Shown here in pieces: positions 1-6,634 of a stretch of 6,834 nucleotides of DNA. Positions within the stretch are counted from its first letter, which is position 1, and the number at the start of each line of letters is the position of its first letter. A program made the position numbers and the translations under genes. The stretch is from Mucilaginibacter sp. (lineage in GTDB: Bacteria > Bacteroidota > Bacteroidia > Sphingobacteriales > Sphingobacteriaceae): NCBI GenBank assembly GCA_014376655.1, contig JACMRC010000382.1:1-6834 (forward strand), given 5' to 3'. The notes below the pieces were generated by a model, which saw only the letters and a program-made list of their open reading frames with translations, was not told the origin of the DNA and did not search any database.

Positions 1-819
1 CATGATAGTAGGAGCGTTGCCCGATTCGGTTAAACGGTAAAGCATACCGTAATCCTCTAAGGCAATATCAACCGTAGGTACCTTTTTGGTATAAGCGCTA
101 AAGATCTTATCAACCCCAAACCCCGCCGACCAATAGTTGCTTATTACACCAACTGCACCTGCGTTTTCTAAAGCAATGGGTAATGTTCTTAAAGTATAAC
201 CGGTTTTCTTGATTCGTTTTGTCCAGGCAGCCGTCGTTGCAGCGCGTTCTGTTTTCATTTTATCAATTACCTCAGGGAAGGCAAACTCTTTCCAGTTATC
301 ATCAGGGCGGCCGGTTGGCTGCAGCATAGATATCATAACTAATTTACCTTTTACATTAGGTAACCATTTTTGGAAAGCTATAGAGTCTTCCAAATCAGGG
401 ACAATAATAGTTTGAGCGGTAACTGTCTTGGTACCCATGCCGGGGCTCCAGGCCAATTGTGTACCTTCTAATGATTTTACGCGTGGCGATATCATATCAA
501 TATGTGATATACCTCGTTCCCAGCCGCGCCATACGCCCCAGTTTTCTTTGCGGGCAGTAATACCCCAGCCTTTGTATTTTTCGAGCGCCCAATCGCCTGC
601 TTTAGCCATTTGCGGCGTACCCACCAAACGGGGGCCAACACCATCAAAAAGCTCATGGGCCAATTTGGGTAGTTGCGAATTATTAGTTTCTTCTTGTACA
701 ATAGCGTCGACAACAGATTGGGCCGATTGCGCGAAAGTGGTGCTGCAAAGCAACATGCCGGCAAAAGACATAGCGATTTTAAGCCGACTGGTAAAGCGGA
801 TAGCGAGTTCAGTTTTCAT
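1..819 (-). CDS. Secreted M28-family metallopeptidase, N-terminal part (cut by window edge)
   Basis: Reading leftward from ATG at 819-817, the frame stays open for 273 codons to the window edge, so the C-terminus is missing. Residues 1-31 form a signal peptide (charged start, hydrophobic core around 15-25, ending TTFAQ), so the product is exported. Residues 52-100 resemble the entry region of Bacteroidota M28 peptidases: FDGVGPRLVGTP (58-69), then a helix ending WGI and an ENWGVWRGW segment. Residues 130-270 look like a PA-type insert, with VKGKLVMIS (156-164) and ENAGAVGVIS (218-227). Family members are zinc aminopeptidases or carboxypeptidases acting outside the cytoplasm. The metal-binding His/Asp/Glu residues would lie beyond the edge, so activity cannot be judged. 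Met17 is a possible alternative start but would lose the positively charged n-region. It is divergent from the plus-strand genes and shows no functional link to the B12 locus. Confidence 0.85.
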   Translation of the reverse strand, partial: MKTELAIRFTSRLKIAMSFAGMLLCSTTFAQSAQSVVDAIVQEETNNSQLPKLAHELFDGVGPRLVGTPQMAKAGDWALEKYKGWGITARKENWGVWRGWERGISHIDMISPRVKSLEGTQLAWSPGMGTKTVTAQTIIVPDLEDSIAFQKWLPNVKGKLVMISMLQPTGRPDDNWKEFAFPEVIDKMKTERAATTAAWTKRIKKTGYTLRTLPIALENAGAVGVISNYWSAGFGVDKIFSAYTKKVPTVDIALEDYGMLYRLTESGNAPTIM

Positions 820-822
820 GAA

Positions 823-841
823 CACAATTTAAAAATTTGTG
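823..841. repeat. 19-nt imperfect inverted repeat upstream of the peptidase gene
   Basis: CACAATTTAAAAATTTGTG pairs at 7 of 9 symmetric positions around base 832. It lies 3 nt upstream of the peptidase start codon, in its presumed 5' leader. It could be a regulator-binding site or an RNA hairpin, but it is A/T-rich and may be chance. Confidence 0.3.
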
Positions 842-847
842 CCGATG

Positions 848-878
848 TATGCTAATTTATTAACAAATTATATATTTG
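848..878 (+). promoter_or_regulatory. Candidate promoter for the 884-4275 operon
   Basis: TATATTTG at 871-878 is a full match to the Bacteroidota -7 element TAnnTTTG. A weak -33 element, TATG at 848-851 (3 of 4 to TTTG), sits 19 nt upstream. Transcription would start around 881-884, at or just before the ATG at 884, implying a leaderless or nearly leaderless mRNA. No better-spaced alternative was found in the short intergenic region. Confidence 0.4.
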
Positions 879-895
879 ATACAATGAAAACCAAA
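864..895 (-). promoter_or_regulatory. Candidate promoter for the M28 peptidase gene
   Basis: On the minus strand, TTTG (complement of 892-895) is followed after 19 nt by TATAATTTG (complement of 864-872). The latter is close to TAnnTTTG but has one base too many; taken as eight bases, ATAATTTG matches at 5 of the 6 fixed positions. The start would be near 858-860, giving a leader of about 40 nt before the ATG at 819. The -33 element lies inside the first codons of the divergent gene, and the -7 element overlaps the plus-strand -7 element by two bases. Confidence 0.35.
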
Positions 896-2779
896 CCTAT
901 TATCCTTATCAGCTTAGCAAGTATAGTTTTACTGGCTGGCATTTTCTTTTTAGTACGCGCAAAAAGCGGCTATAAATCACAATCAGCCCAGGTAAAAGAA
1001 TTTTTAACAACGTTTAACGGCTATGTTGTTAAAGGCGAAGTTGATTCAATACACGCGTGTTTTGATGTTGGTGAGAAAAGCCAATTTTTGGAACGCTTCG
1101 CAAATATTATCGCGTTAAAAGCAGGGGTAGACGGTAAATCAAAACCACTGGCCGGTATCAATTTAGATATTGATAAAGCTGAGTTGAATTTTATAAATTC
1201 CGAAATAACAGAGGCTACTATACCTGTTAAATTTGTAAACGATTCTTTACCATCAAGATATTCTACTTTGGTATTCAAGATCCAAAAAAACAAAACGCTT
1301 AAATTGAAAATAACACAGGTTGATGCTAAAAGCTTTTTTACTGACCTGGTGGCTTATGAAAACTACATCAGGAGTAAGATGTTTTCTGAATCTGATATCT
1401 ACAACCCAATAACGTTAAAGGCATTTATTACGGCTAATACGCTAAAAAGTAAATACGATAGCGTTATATGGTTCGCTCACTTAAAAGGGCAAACCTACTT
1501 TTATGTTGTTAAAGGTAAATGGGATTTTTACAAAGGGCCGTTATTGGATAGTGCCAAGTTGTATAAAATGGGGTTGGTAGGACCTGATCAAAAAGAGATA
1601 ATACCACCCGAATATGATCTTATCCATAATATCAATGGCACATTTGAAAATCTGGTTGAAGTAGAAAAAGATCATAAAAAAGGATTTTATTATCTTACCG
1701 GTAAAATAGTAGTGCCTGTTAATTATGATCAGGTGTTTCCGGTAAACGATGGAAGTAACATTGCAGCATTAAGAAATGGCCAGGATTTTTATTGGCTTAA
1801 AAATGATTATAGTATATCAGAAAAGGTTGACCTTAAAATAGCCGATATACTTGCAAAGCTAAAGCCATCAACATCATTTACACTAAAAAATGATGGTACA
1901 GAAAATGTGACTGAATTTAACTCGCACGAGGAACATGGCAGTATTTATATTGCGCCATCCTATCTGGCCGAACTCAATTTGATACCCGTTATTCAATGCT
2001 TTAAAAATCCGTTGCGAAATCACGTCGAGTATGAAGGAGTAAGCGAAACGTATACGGTAAAAGCTAATGGTGCGATGGAAGATACAGGCAACTGGTTTCA
2101 AACAGCATTTTACAATATTAGGGAGTATTTTTTGGGAGGGCGATCTGGACTGTATGATAAAAAGAACCTAATAATAATTGATAACAAGCACAATAGATTT
2201 TTTACCACTGATATTATTTCAGAGCGCGGCGAAGATACGGAGGGATTATTAGACGATAGATGCGATGTTAATTATATAAAAGCCATCAATGATTCATTAT
2301 TTGAGGTTAAGGCCGGCACGCAATTATATACTAACCTTTACGACAGTACAAAAATGATATCAGGCGGATTATTTTATCATTATTATATTATCAAGAACAA
2401 TAAACTGGTTGAATTACCTAATAAAAGAACATTTGGTTTTACCAAATATGTAAAAATGGACGACACTTATCTGGATGGATGTTACAATATTCTGATCGGT
2501 AAAGGAGATTTAGAAATGCGTAAAAAACAAACTATAGATCATTTGACACCCGAGTTGTTAGCTTATATAAAAAACGAAATTTATGCTGATTACAGGTATC
2601 ACTTTAAAGACCAACGCTGGAAAAAAATCTTTACAAACCTAACGGATGAGTGGGATGCTAAGAACCACCCTACCAATATGAATGTTGATGACTCCTTGAC
2701 GGTAATAGACAAATACAACATTAACTTTATTAACGAAAAATTGAAGAGTTTAAAACCCGCCACGCTTGCTGCCAAATGA
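884..2779 (+). CDS. Membrane-anchored WG-repeat-like protein of unknown function
   Basis: The product is 631 aa. The start at 884 is preferred because it begins directly with MKTK and one hydrophobic segment (residues 5-24, then VRAK). The frame extends upstream only to a GTG at 839 and would put unrelated residues before that segment. No clear cleavage site is seen, so a signal anchor with an extracytoplasmic body is likely. Residues 227-250 (KMGLVGPDQKEIIPPEYD) and 265-290 (KKGFYYLTGKIVVPVNYD) look like two WG-type beta repeats: a G-aromatic strand, a KEI/KIV-P turn and a closing YD. The N-terminal region (35-160) starts with a helix and then alternates strand-like stretches, perhaps an NTF2-like fold, which is a guess. 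The rest (310-631) is not recognised. Its stop codon overlaps the next start by 4 nt (ATGA), so the two genes are probably translationally coupled. Being a gene is near certain; the function is unknown. Confidence 0.85.
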   Translation: MKTKPIILISLASIVLLAGIFFLVRAKSGYKSQSAQVKEFLTTFNGYVVKGEVDSIHACFDVGEKSQFLERFANIIALKAGVDGKSKPLAGINLDIDKAELNFINSEITEATIPVKFVNDSLPSRYSTLVFKIQKNKTLKLKITQVDAKSFFTDLVAYENYIRSKMFSESDIYNPITLKAFITANTLKSKYDSVIWFAHLKGQTYFYVVKGKWDFYKGPLLDSAKLYKMGLVGPDQKEIIPPEYDLIHNINGTFENLVEVEKDHKKGFYYLTGKIVVPVNYDQVFPVNDGSNIAALRNGQDFYWLKNDYSISEKVDLKIADILAKLKPSTSFTLKNDGTENVTEFNSHEEHGSIYIAPSYLAELNLIPVIQCFKNPLRNHVEYEGVSETYTVKANGAMEDTGNWFQTAFYNIREYFLGGRSGLYDKKNLIIIDNKHNRFFTTDIISERGEDTEGLLDDRCDVNYIKAINDSLFEVKAGTQLYTNLYDSTKMISGGLFYHYYIIKNNKLVELPNKRTFGFTKYVKMDDTYLDGCYNILIGKGDLEMRKKQTIDHLTPELLAYIKNEIYADYRYHFKDQRWKKIFTNLTDEWDAKNHPTNMNVDDSLTVIDKYNINFINEKLKSLKPATLAAK

Positions 2780-3420
2780 AAATAGTAGTACGCTTGTTAT
2801 GGTATTTTGCGTTTTTCTGGGTACTGGTTTTAAGTGTCGGCACGTTTTTGCAGTATTATGATTTTACCACGCATAGCATATTTTTAGATCTAAAGCAATC
2901 GGCTATTAAAACCGGTTGGTATTTACCGGCGTTTTATTCACATATAATTGGCAGCAGTATTATTTTATTGATTGGGTTTGTCCAGTTCTCAAAGCGGGTT
3001 TATAATAACAGGCCATTGCATAAAGTTTTAGGTAAGATCTATGTATTTGGGGTCTTATTTATCTCGGCACCCGGAGCATACATTATGACGGTATTTATAA
3101 ACCGCGGTCCATGGGTAACAGTGTCTTTCTTATTGCAAAACACCTTATGGATAGTATTTACTTTAGCTGCCTGGATATTAGTAAAAAACAAAAATATAGA
3201 TGGCCACGTTAAAATGATGCGCAGGAGCTATGCGCTTGCCTTTGGTGCCGTAACTTTGCGTTTTTACATATATTTGTTTACCATTTTTGGCAACGGAGTT
3301 GGGTTTGCCAATAATTATATAATCATTTCGTTTTTAAGCTGGGTGCCAAATATTTTATTAATCGAGCTAATAAACCATTACAAAAAATCAAGTCTAAGTT
3401 TAACAACAACCAATATTTAG
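2776..3420 (+). CDS. DUF2306-like multi-pass membrane protein
   Basis: The product is 214 aa with about six hydrophobic helices, near residues 5-25, 50-71, 86-106, 115-136, 151-171 and 181-199. Its pattern fits the DUF2306 family: a His at the start of helix 2 (H56), then GFVQF, then RPLHKVLGKIYV before helix 3 (H82), and GHVKMMRRSYALAFGAVTLR (143-162; H144) before and into helix 5. These conserved His and Arg residues lie near predicted membrane ends and recall haem- or quinone-binding membrane proteins, but no biochemical role is established for the family. It is an inner-membrane protein. The ATG overlaps the TGA of the upstream gene, and the DUF2911 gene follows 21 nt after its stop, so one transcript is likely. 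The C-terminal tail is hydrophilic (KKSSLSLTTTNI). The family call is by motif memory, not by a search. Confidence 0.8.
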   Translation: MKIVVRLLWYFAFFWVLVLSVGTFLQYYDFTTHSIFLDLKQSAIKTGWYLPAFYSHIIGSSIILLIGFVQFSKRVYNNRPLHKVLGKIYVFGVLFISAPGAYIMTVFINRGPWVTVSFLLQNTLWIVFTLAAWILVKNKNIDGHVKMMRRSYALAFGAVTLRFYIYLFTIFGNGVGFANNYIIISFLSWVPNILLIELINHYKKSSLSLTTTNI

Positions 3421-3441
3421 ACTTATCATAAAAACACATTG

Positions 3442-4275
3442 ATGAAAACATTACTTTCCTGCTTCGCGCTATGTTTATCTGTATTAACACTTAAAGCGCA
3501 GATCCCTAATTTTAGTTCAACTCAACACATCGACCAGGAATTTGGCCTGGGCACCATTAGCATAACTTATGGCAGGCCTGATGTAAAAGGACGTAAGATA
3601 TTTAACGGTACAGAGCCTTTTGGTGTTGTTTGGCGCACAGGTGCCAACGCAGCTACCATAATAAAGTTTACTGACGAAGTAAGTATTGAGGGACATACAA
3701 TTAAACCGGGTGAGTATTCCTTATTCACCATACCCGGTGCTACCGAGTGGACAGTAATAATAAACAAAGTGGCTAAACAATGGGGCGCATATTCGTACGA
3801 TCAAAAACAGGACGTTGTACGTTTTAAAGTAAGACCATACCGTTTACCAATTACGCTTGAAACTTTAACCATGCAGTTTACTGATGTTCATATTGATACA
3901 GGTATACTTCAAATTTTATGGGAACGTACAGGGATAGCACTTCATTTAAAGGCCGACGTTGATAATCGCGTAATAGCTAACATCAACCGCATGATGAAAG
4001 GGAAGGATAAGCCTTATTACCTTGCTGCGGTATGGTACTATAACCATAATTTGGATATGACAAAAGCCCTGGCCTGGATGATGGAGCAAGAGAAAGCCCA
4101 GCCCGATGCTTATAATGTTAAGTACTGGAAAGCCCGAATCCAACTAAAAATGGGCAACAAAAAAAGTGCTATTTTTTCTGCAAAAGAGGGGCTTGCCATT
4201 GCAGAAAAAGATGAGAACGCCGAATATATCCGCATGAATAAAGAAGTATTGCGTGATGCCGGCTATATTAAATAG
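3442..4275 (+). CDS. Secreted DUF2911 domain protein with TPR-like C-terminus
   Basis: The product is 277 aa. The start at 3442 (MKTLL) gives a clean signal peptide, residues 1-20 ending LKAQ; the frame also has a TTG one codon upstream that is not needed. Residues 24-170 carry the DUF2911 signature: ISITYGRPDVKGRKIFNG (39-56), WRTGANAATIIKF (64-76), GEYSLFTIPG (90-99), then WTVIINK and WGAYSYDQKQDVVRF. Residues 190-277 are helical and TPR-like, with YYLAAVWYYNHNLDMTKAL, then KYWKARIQLKMGNKKSAIFSAKEGL, a common tail in longer DUF2911 proteins. DUF2911 proteins are frequent in Bacteroidota and have no defined activity; a periplasmic location is inferred. It is probably the last gene of the operon starting at 884. 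No terminator hairpin follows, and the next promoter begins immediately after the stop. Confidence 0.88.
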   Translation: MKTLLSCFALCLSVLTLKAQIPNFSSTQHIDQEFGLGTISITYGRPDVKGRKIFNGTEPFGVVWRTGANAATIIKFTDEVSIEGHTIKPGEYSLFTIPGATEWTVIINKVAKQWGAYSYDQKQDVVRFKVRPYRLPITLETLTMQFTDVHIDTGILQILWERTGIALHLKADVDNRVIANINRMMKGKDKPYYLAAVWYYNHNLDMTKALAWMMEQEKAQPDAYNVKYWKARIQLKMGNKKSAIFSAKEGLAIAEKDENAEYIRMNKEVLRDAGYIK

Positions 4276-4306
4276 TTTGCTAAATCCAATACTTATTCTA
4301 CTTTTG
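4276..4306 (+). promoter_or_regulatory. Bacteroidota-type promoter for the riboswitch-receptor transcript
   Basis: TTTG at 4276-4279, a 19-nt spacer and TACTTTTG at 4299-4306 match the Bacteroidota housekeeping promoter (-33 TTTG, -7 TAnnTTTG) at every fixed base. The -33 element begins one base after the DUF2911 stop codon. Transcription should start around 4309-4312, right at the 5' side of the riboswitch P1 stem. Confidence 0.75.
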
Positions 4307-4307
4307 C

Positions 4308-4488
4308 AATGCTTTAGGTTTCTTGGTGATAACAATCATTAAGAATTAAAAGGGAATGCAGTGTAATTCTGTAACTGTCCCGCAGCTGTAAGCTCCATAA
4401 CCATAGTTCATTCATTGGTCACTACTTGTGTAAACGGGTGGGAAGACAGGACGAAAGGGGAGTAAGTCAGAAGACCTGCCAGAGCATT
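4308..4488 (+). ncRNA. Cobalamin (B12) riboswitch aptamer
   Basis: The leader has the conserved parts of the cobalamin aptamer in order: AAAAGGGAA (4348-4356), a GTG segment in which CAG and CTG (4359-4361, 4369-4371) replace the usual GG/CC pairing, CCCGCAGCTGTAAGC (4379-4393), a peripheral arm containing GTGGGAAGAC (4438-4447), and the B12 box AGTCAGAAGACCTGCC (4465-4480). A P1 stem can be drawn from AATGCT (4308-4313) with AGCATT (4483-4488), continued by AGGT (4316-4319) with ACCT (4474-4477). Such RNAs bind adenosylcobalamin or a related corrinoid and turn off uptake or synthesis genes. Its position 120 nt before a BtuB-like receptor fits exactly. The class is certain by motif; the ligand subtype cannot be told by eye. 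Confidence 0.95.
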
Positions 4489-4535
4489 ATATATTATTCA
4501 CAGCTTTCGGGGATTGAAGCTTGGATGTGATGCTC
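4482..4535 (+). promoter_or_regulatory. Putative riboswitch expression platform (P13-like kissing hairpin and anti-P1 strand)
   Basis: A hairpin forms from AGCTTT (4502-4507) and GAAGCT (4516-4521; the first pair is a U-G wobble). Its loop begins CGGGG (4508-4512). This can pair over five positions, one of them U-G, with UCCCG at 4378-4382, which is itself a loop closed by CTG/CAG (4375-4377, 4383-4385). That arrangement corresponds to the L5-L13 kissing interaction of cobalamin riboswitches. Separately, GAGCAT (4482-4487), the 3' side of P1, is fully complementary to ATGCTC (4530-4535), and CAC (4499-4501) can pair with GTG (4527-4529). P1 and this longer stem therefore exclude each other. 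There is no U-run after any stem, so control is more likely at translation than by intrinsic termination. All pairings are by eye. Confidence 0.55.
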
Positions 4536-4589
4536 ACCTGTAAAACCGGCGTGTTTTCATTCCATTATTACTATTCCTGCAGGCTGTAA
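4530..4589 (+). CDS. Possible 19-codon leader ORF between riboswitch and receptor gene
   Basis: ATG at 4530 opens 19 codons (MLTCKTGVFSFHYYYSCRL) ending in TAA at 4587-4589, 18 nt before the receptor ATG. It is in the same frame as the receptor. Its start codon lies 8 nt after the kissing hairpin and inside the strand that can pair with P1, and it is preceded by an overlapping start-stop (ATG TGA at 4525-4530). It could couple the riboswitch to downstream translation, or be a chance ORF; the peptide resembles no family I know. Confidence 0.25.
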   Translation: MLTCKTGVFSFHYYYSCRL

Positions 4590-4607
4590 GTTTTGCTTAC
4601 ATCGGCT

Positions 4608-6620
4608 ATGAAAAAAACAGTTGCTTACTTGCTTAAATATCCGCATTTGCGTGGATGTATGCTTGTGTTAGCTTGTTTGCTATCAGTCACTTCTCTTTTC
4701 GCGCAAAGCGATACTACTAAGAAGCTAAAAGAAGTTAAGGTAAATGCTTCGGCAATGCCGGCAACGCAGCTTGTTGTACCATCGCAATCTATAACGGCGA
4801 ACGATTTTATTCATTATAATACTTTTAATGTAGCCGACGCTATTCGTGATTTTTCGGGCGTTATTATTAAAGACTATGGCGGTATAGGTGGTTTAAAAAC
4901 TATGTCGGTTAGAGGCCTTGGCGCTAACCATACATCAGTTTTGTATGATGGTGTACAAATCAATGATGCTGAAAACGGACAAATTGATTTGGGTAAACTG
5001 AACGTAAACGGGATCCAGAAAATTACTTTATATAATGCGCAACCGCCAAATATATTGCAAACAGCACGGGCCTTTGCAGCAGCAAGCATATTATCCATCG
5101 AAACTATCAAACCTAACCTATCCGCAGAAAAACCTTACCTGGTAACCGCAGGAGTAAAAGCCGGTAGCTTTGGTTTGGTTAACCCTTATCTACAATGGCA
5201 GCAACGCATCAGCAATAAGTGGGCGTTTATAATAAATAGCTATACCATTAACGCCGATGGTACCTATAACTACCTGCTTTTTGATGGTGTAACTAATACA
5301 AAACAAAAACGGGTAGGATCGGAGGTGGCTATTCAACAGATTGATGGTACTTTATACTGGAACGATAGCAACAGCAAGTTTAACCTGCGGGTTAACTATT
5401 ATAATTCTGATAGAGGATTACCCAACGCAGTAATACTTTACACACCACCGCCGATAGGGCAAAAACTATATAATCGTGACCTGTTTTTACAGGGTGGATA
5501 TGAGCATAAATGGGATAACGGGTTGCAATTATTAATAAATTCAAAAGTCTCTCAAAACCAGTTACGCTATCTTGACCCGCAGTTCCCGAATACGGCTGGG
5601 GTGCTTGATCAGCATTTTAGCCAGCGCGAATATTACCAGTCGGCAGCTTTGGCTTATTCTATCAAACCAAACTGGCAAGTATCATACGCAGCAGATTTGG
5701 CTGTAAATAACATGAATGCCGATCTGCCCAATTTCCGGTATCCAACACGGTTAACCATCCTTAATGCCTTAGCGAGCAATTTAATATTGGGCGATTTAAC
5801 CTTGCAGGGTAGTTTGTTTAACACCAACTTGCACGAAACCGTTAAAACCGGTACTACAACACCCGACAGAAATATCTACGCGCCAACATTAATAGCCACT
5901 GTTAAGCCTTTTGCTGATAAAAACTTACAGCTGAGAGGCTTTTATAAATATATATTCCGTGCGCCTACGTTTAATGATCAGTATTATGGTTTTAGTATCA
6001 ACACCGGCTTAAAGCCTGAGTTTACAAGGCAGTATGATCTGGGCTTTAGTTACCTTAAAAGTTTATCGGGGTTCTTTGACTACCTGAGTTTAAGTGCTGA
6101 TGCTTATTACAATAACGTAACCGATAAAATTATATACATACCCAGCCTTTATAACGGTTATGCCCGTAACATAGGTAAAGTTGACGTGTTAGGGATTGAT
6201 GCCGGTTTAAAAACACAAGCAAAGTTTAAACCATTTACCGTGTCATTAACGGCAAATTATACTTATCAGCAAGTACAAAACGTGACGGACGCTACAGCTG
6301 CTATATATCTTAACCAGTTGCCTTATACGCCTAAGCATACGTTAGCTATAAACGCCGGTATTAGTAAAGGTGCATTTGGCGTGTATTACAACCAAGTACT
6401 ATCATCGTCAAGGTATTATGATAATGATAACCTGCCTGCCGACTATATGCCCGCATATACAATCAGCGATGCGTCGGTAGTTTATAAGGGTAGTGTTAAT
6501 CATTTTCCTATCAGCTTATCTGCCGAGGTTAACAATCTTTTTAATACCAACTATGTGGTGGTGCAAAGTTACCCTATGCCGGGGCGTTCATTCAGAATTT
6601 CATTTCAAATAACTATATAA
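4608..6620 (+). CDS. btuB: BtuB-like TonB-dependent outer-membrane receptor (cobalamin uptake)
   Basis: The product is 670 aa. The ATG at 4608 is chosen because it starts MKKT and gives a signal peptide (core 17-31, ending SLFAQ at 33). The frame reaches upstream only to a TTG at 4593, behind the TAA at 4587. A TonB-box-like stretch EVKVNA lies at 42-47. The plug domain (about 55-170) contains VADAIRDFSGVIIKDYGG and the hallmark VRGLGANHTSVLYDGVQIND (101-120). The remaining 500 residues alternate short amphipathic strands typical of a 22-strand barrel and end FRISFQITI. There is no N-terminal carboxypeptidase-like domain as in SusC-type receptors, and the length suits BtuB-type receptors. Substrate assignment rests mainly on the cobalamin riboswitch in its leader and the BtuG-like lipoprotein gene 14 nt downstream. 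It would import corrinoids across the outer membrane using ExbBD-TonB energy and be repressed when B12 is plentiful. Another corrinoid or cobinamide cannot be excluded. Confidence 0.9.
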   Translation: MKKTVAYLLKYPHLRGCMLVLACLLSVTSLFAQSDTTKKLKEVKVNASAMPATQLVVPSQSITANDFIHYNTFNVADAIRDFSGVIIKDYGGIGGLKTMSVRGLGANHTSVLYDGVQINDAENGQIDLGKLNVNGIQKITLYNAQPPNILQTARAFAAASILSIETIKPNLSAEKPYLVTAGVKAGSFGLVNPYLQWQQRISNKWAFIINSYTINADGTYNYLLFDGVTNTKQKRVGSEVAIQQIDGTLYWNDSNSKFNLRVNYYNSDRGLPNAVILYTPPPIGQKLYNRDLFLQGGYEHKWDNGLQLLINSKVSQNQLRYLDPQFPNTAGVLDQHFSQREYYQSAALAYSIKPNWQVSYAADLAVNNMNADLPNFRYPTRLTILNALASNLILGDLTLQGSLFNTNLHETVKTGTTTPDRNIYAPTLIATVKPFADKNLQLRGFYKYIFRAPTFNDQYYGFSINTGLKPEFTRQYDLGFSYLKSLSGFFDYLSLSADAYYNNVTDKIIYIPSLYNGYARNIGKVDVLGIDAGLKTQAKFKPFTVSLTANYTYQQVQNVTDATAAIYLNQLPYTPKHTLAINAGISKGAFGVYYNQVLSSSRYYDNDNLPADYMPAYTISDASVVYKGSVNHFPISLSAEVNNLFNTNYVVVQSYPMPGRSFRISFQITI

Positions 6621-6634
6621 AACAATAACAACCC

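Noticed and set aside
492..764. Minus-strand 90-codon frame within the peptidase gene
   Set aside because: It is out of frame with the clearly supported 819-to-1 reading frame and shows no domain pattern.
428..832. Plus-strand open frame of about 134 codons, with others at 209-415 and 673-855
   Set aside because: They lie antisense to the M28 peptidase frame, which has a signal peptide and family motifs over the same stretch. Their own translations show no recognisable pattern.
839..883. Upstream GTG start extending the WG-repeat protein by 15 residues
   Set aside because: It would put a polar stretch before the natural MKTK-hydrophobic start and would begin upstream of the best promoter match.
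1021..2101. Minus-strand frames at 1021-1293 and 1883-2101
   Set aside because: They are shadows of the 631-aa gene and show no recognisable protein features.
3251..3276. Two TAnnTTTG matches (TAACTTTG at 3251, TATATTTG at 3269) as an internal promoter for the DUF2911 gene
   Set aside because: Neither has a TTTG about 19 nt upstream. Single -7 matches are common by chance in AT-rich coding DNA.
3567..4335. Minus-strand frames at 3567-3767, 3946-4143 and 4144-4335
   Set aside because: They are antisense to the DUF2911 gene, and the last also to the riboswitch promoter. No signal or domain pattern was visible.
4593..4607. TTG start for the TonB-dependent receptor
   Set aside because: The ATG at 4608 gives a standard signal peptide beginning MKKT; the extra five codons add nothing recognisable.
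4489..4607. Intrinsic terminator as riboswitch expression platform
   Set aside because: Hairpins can be drawn, but none is followed by a run of T, so a terminator is not supported.
4874..5110. Minus-strand 78-codon frame
   Set aside because: It is antisense to the conserved plug domain of the TonB-dependent receptor, whose codons explain the open frame.
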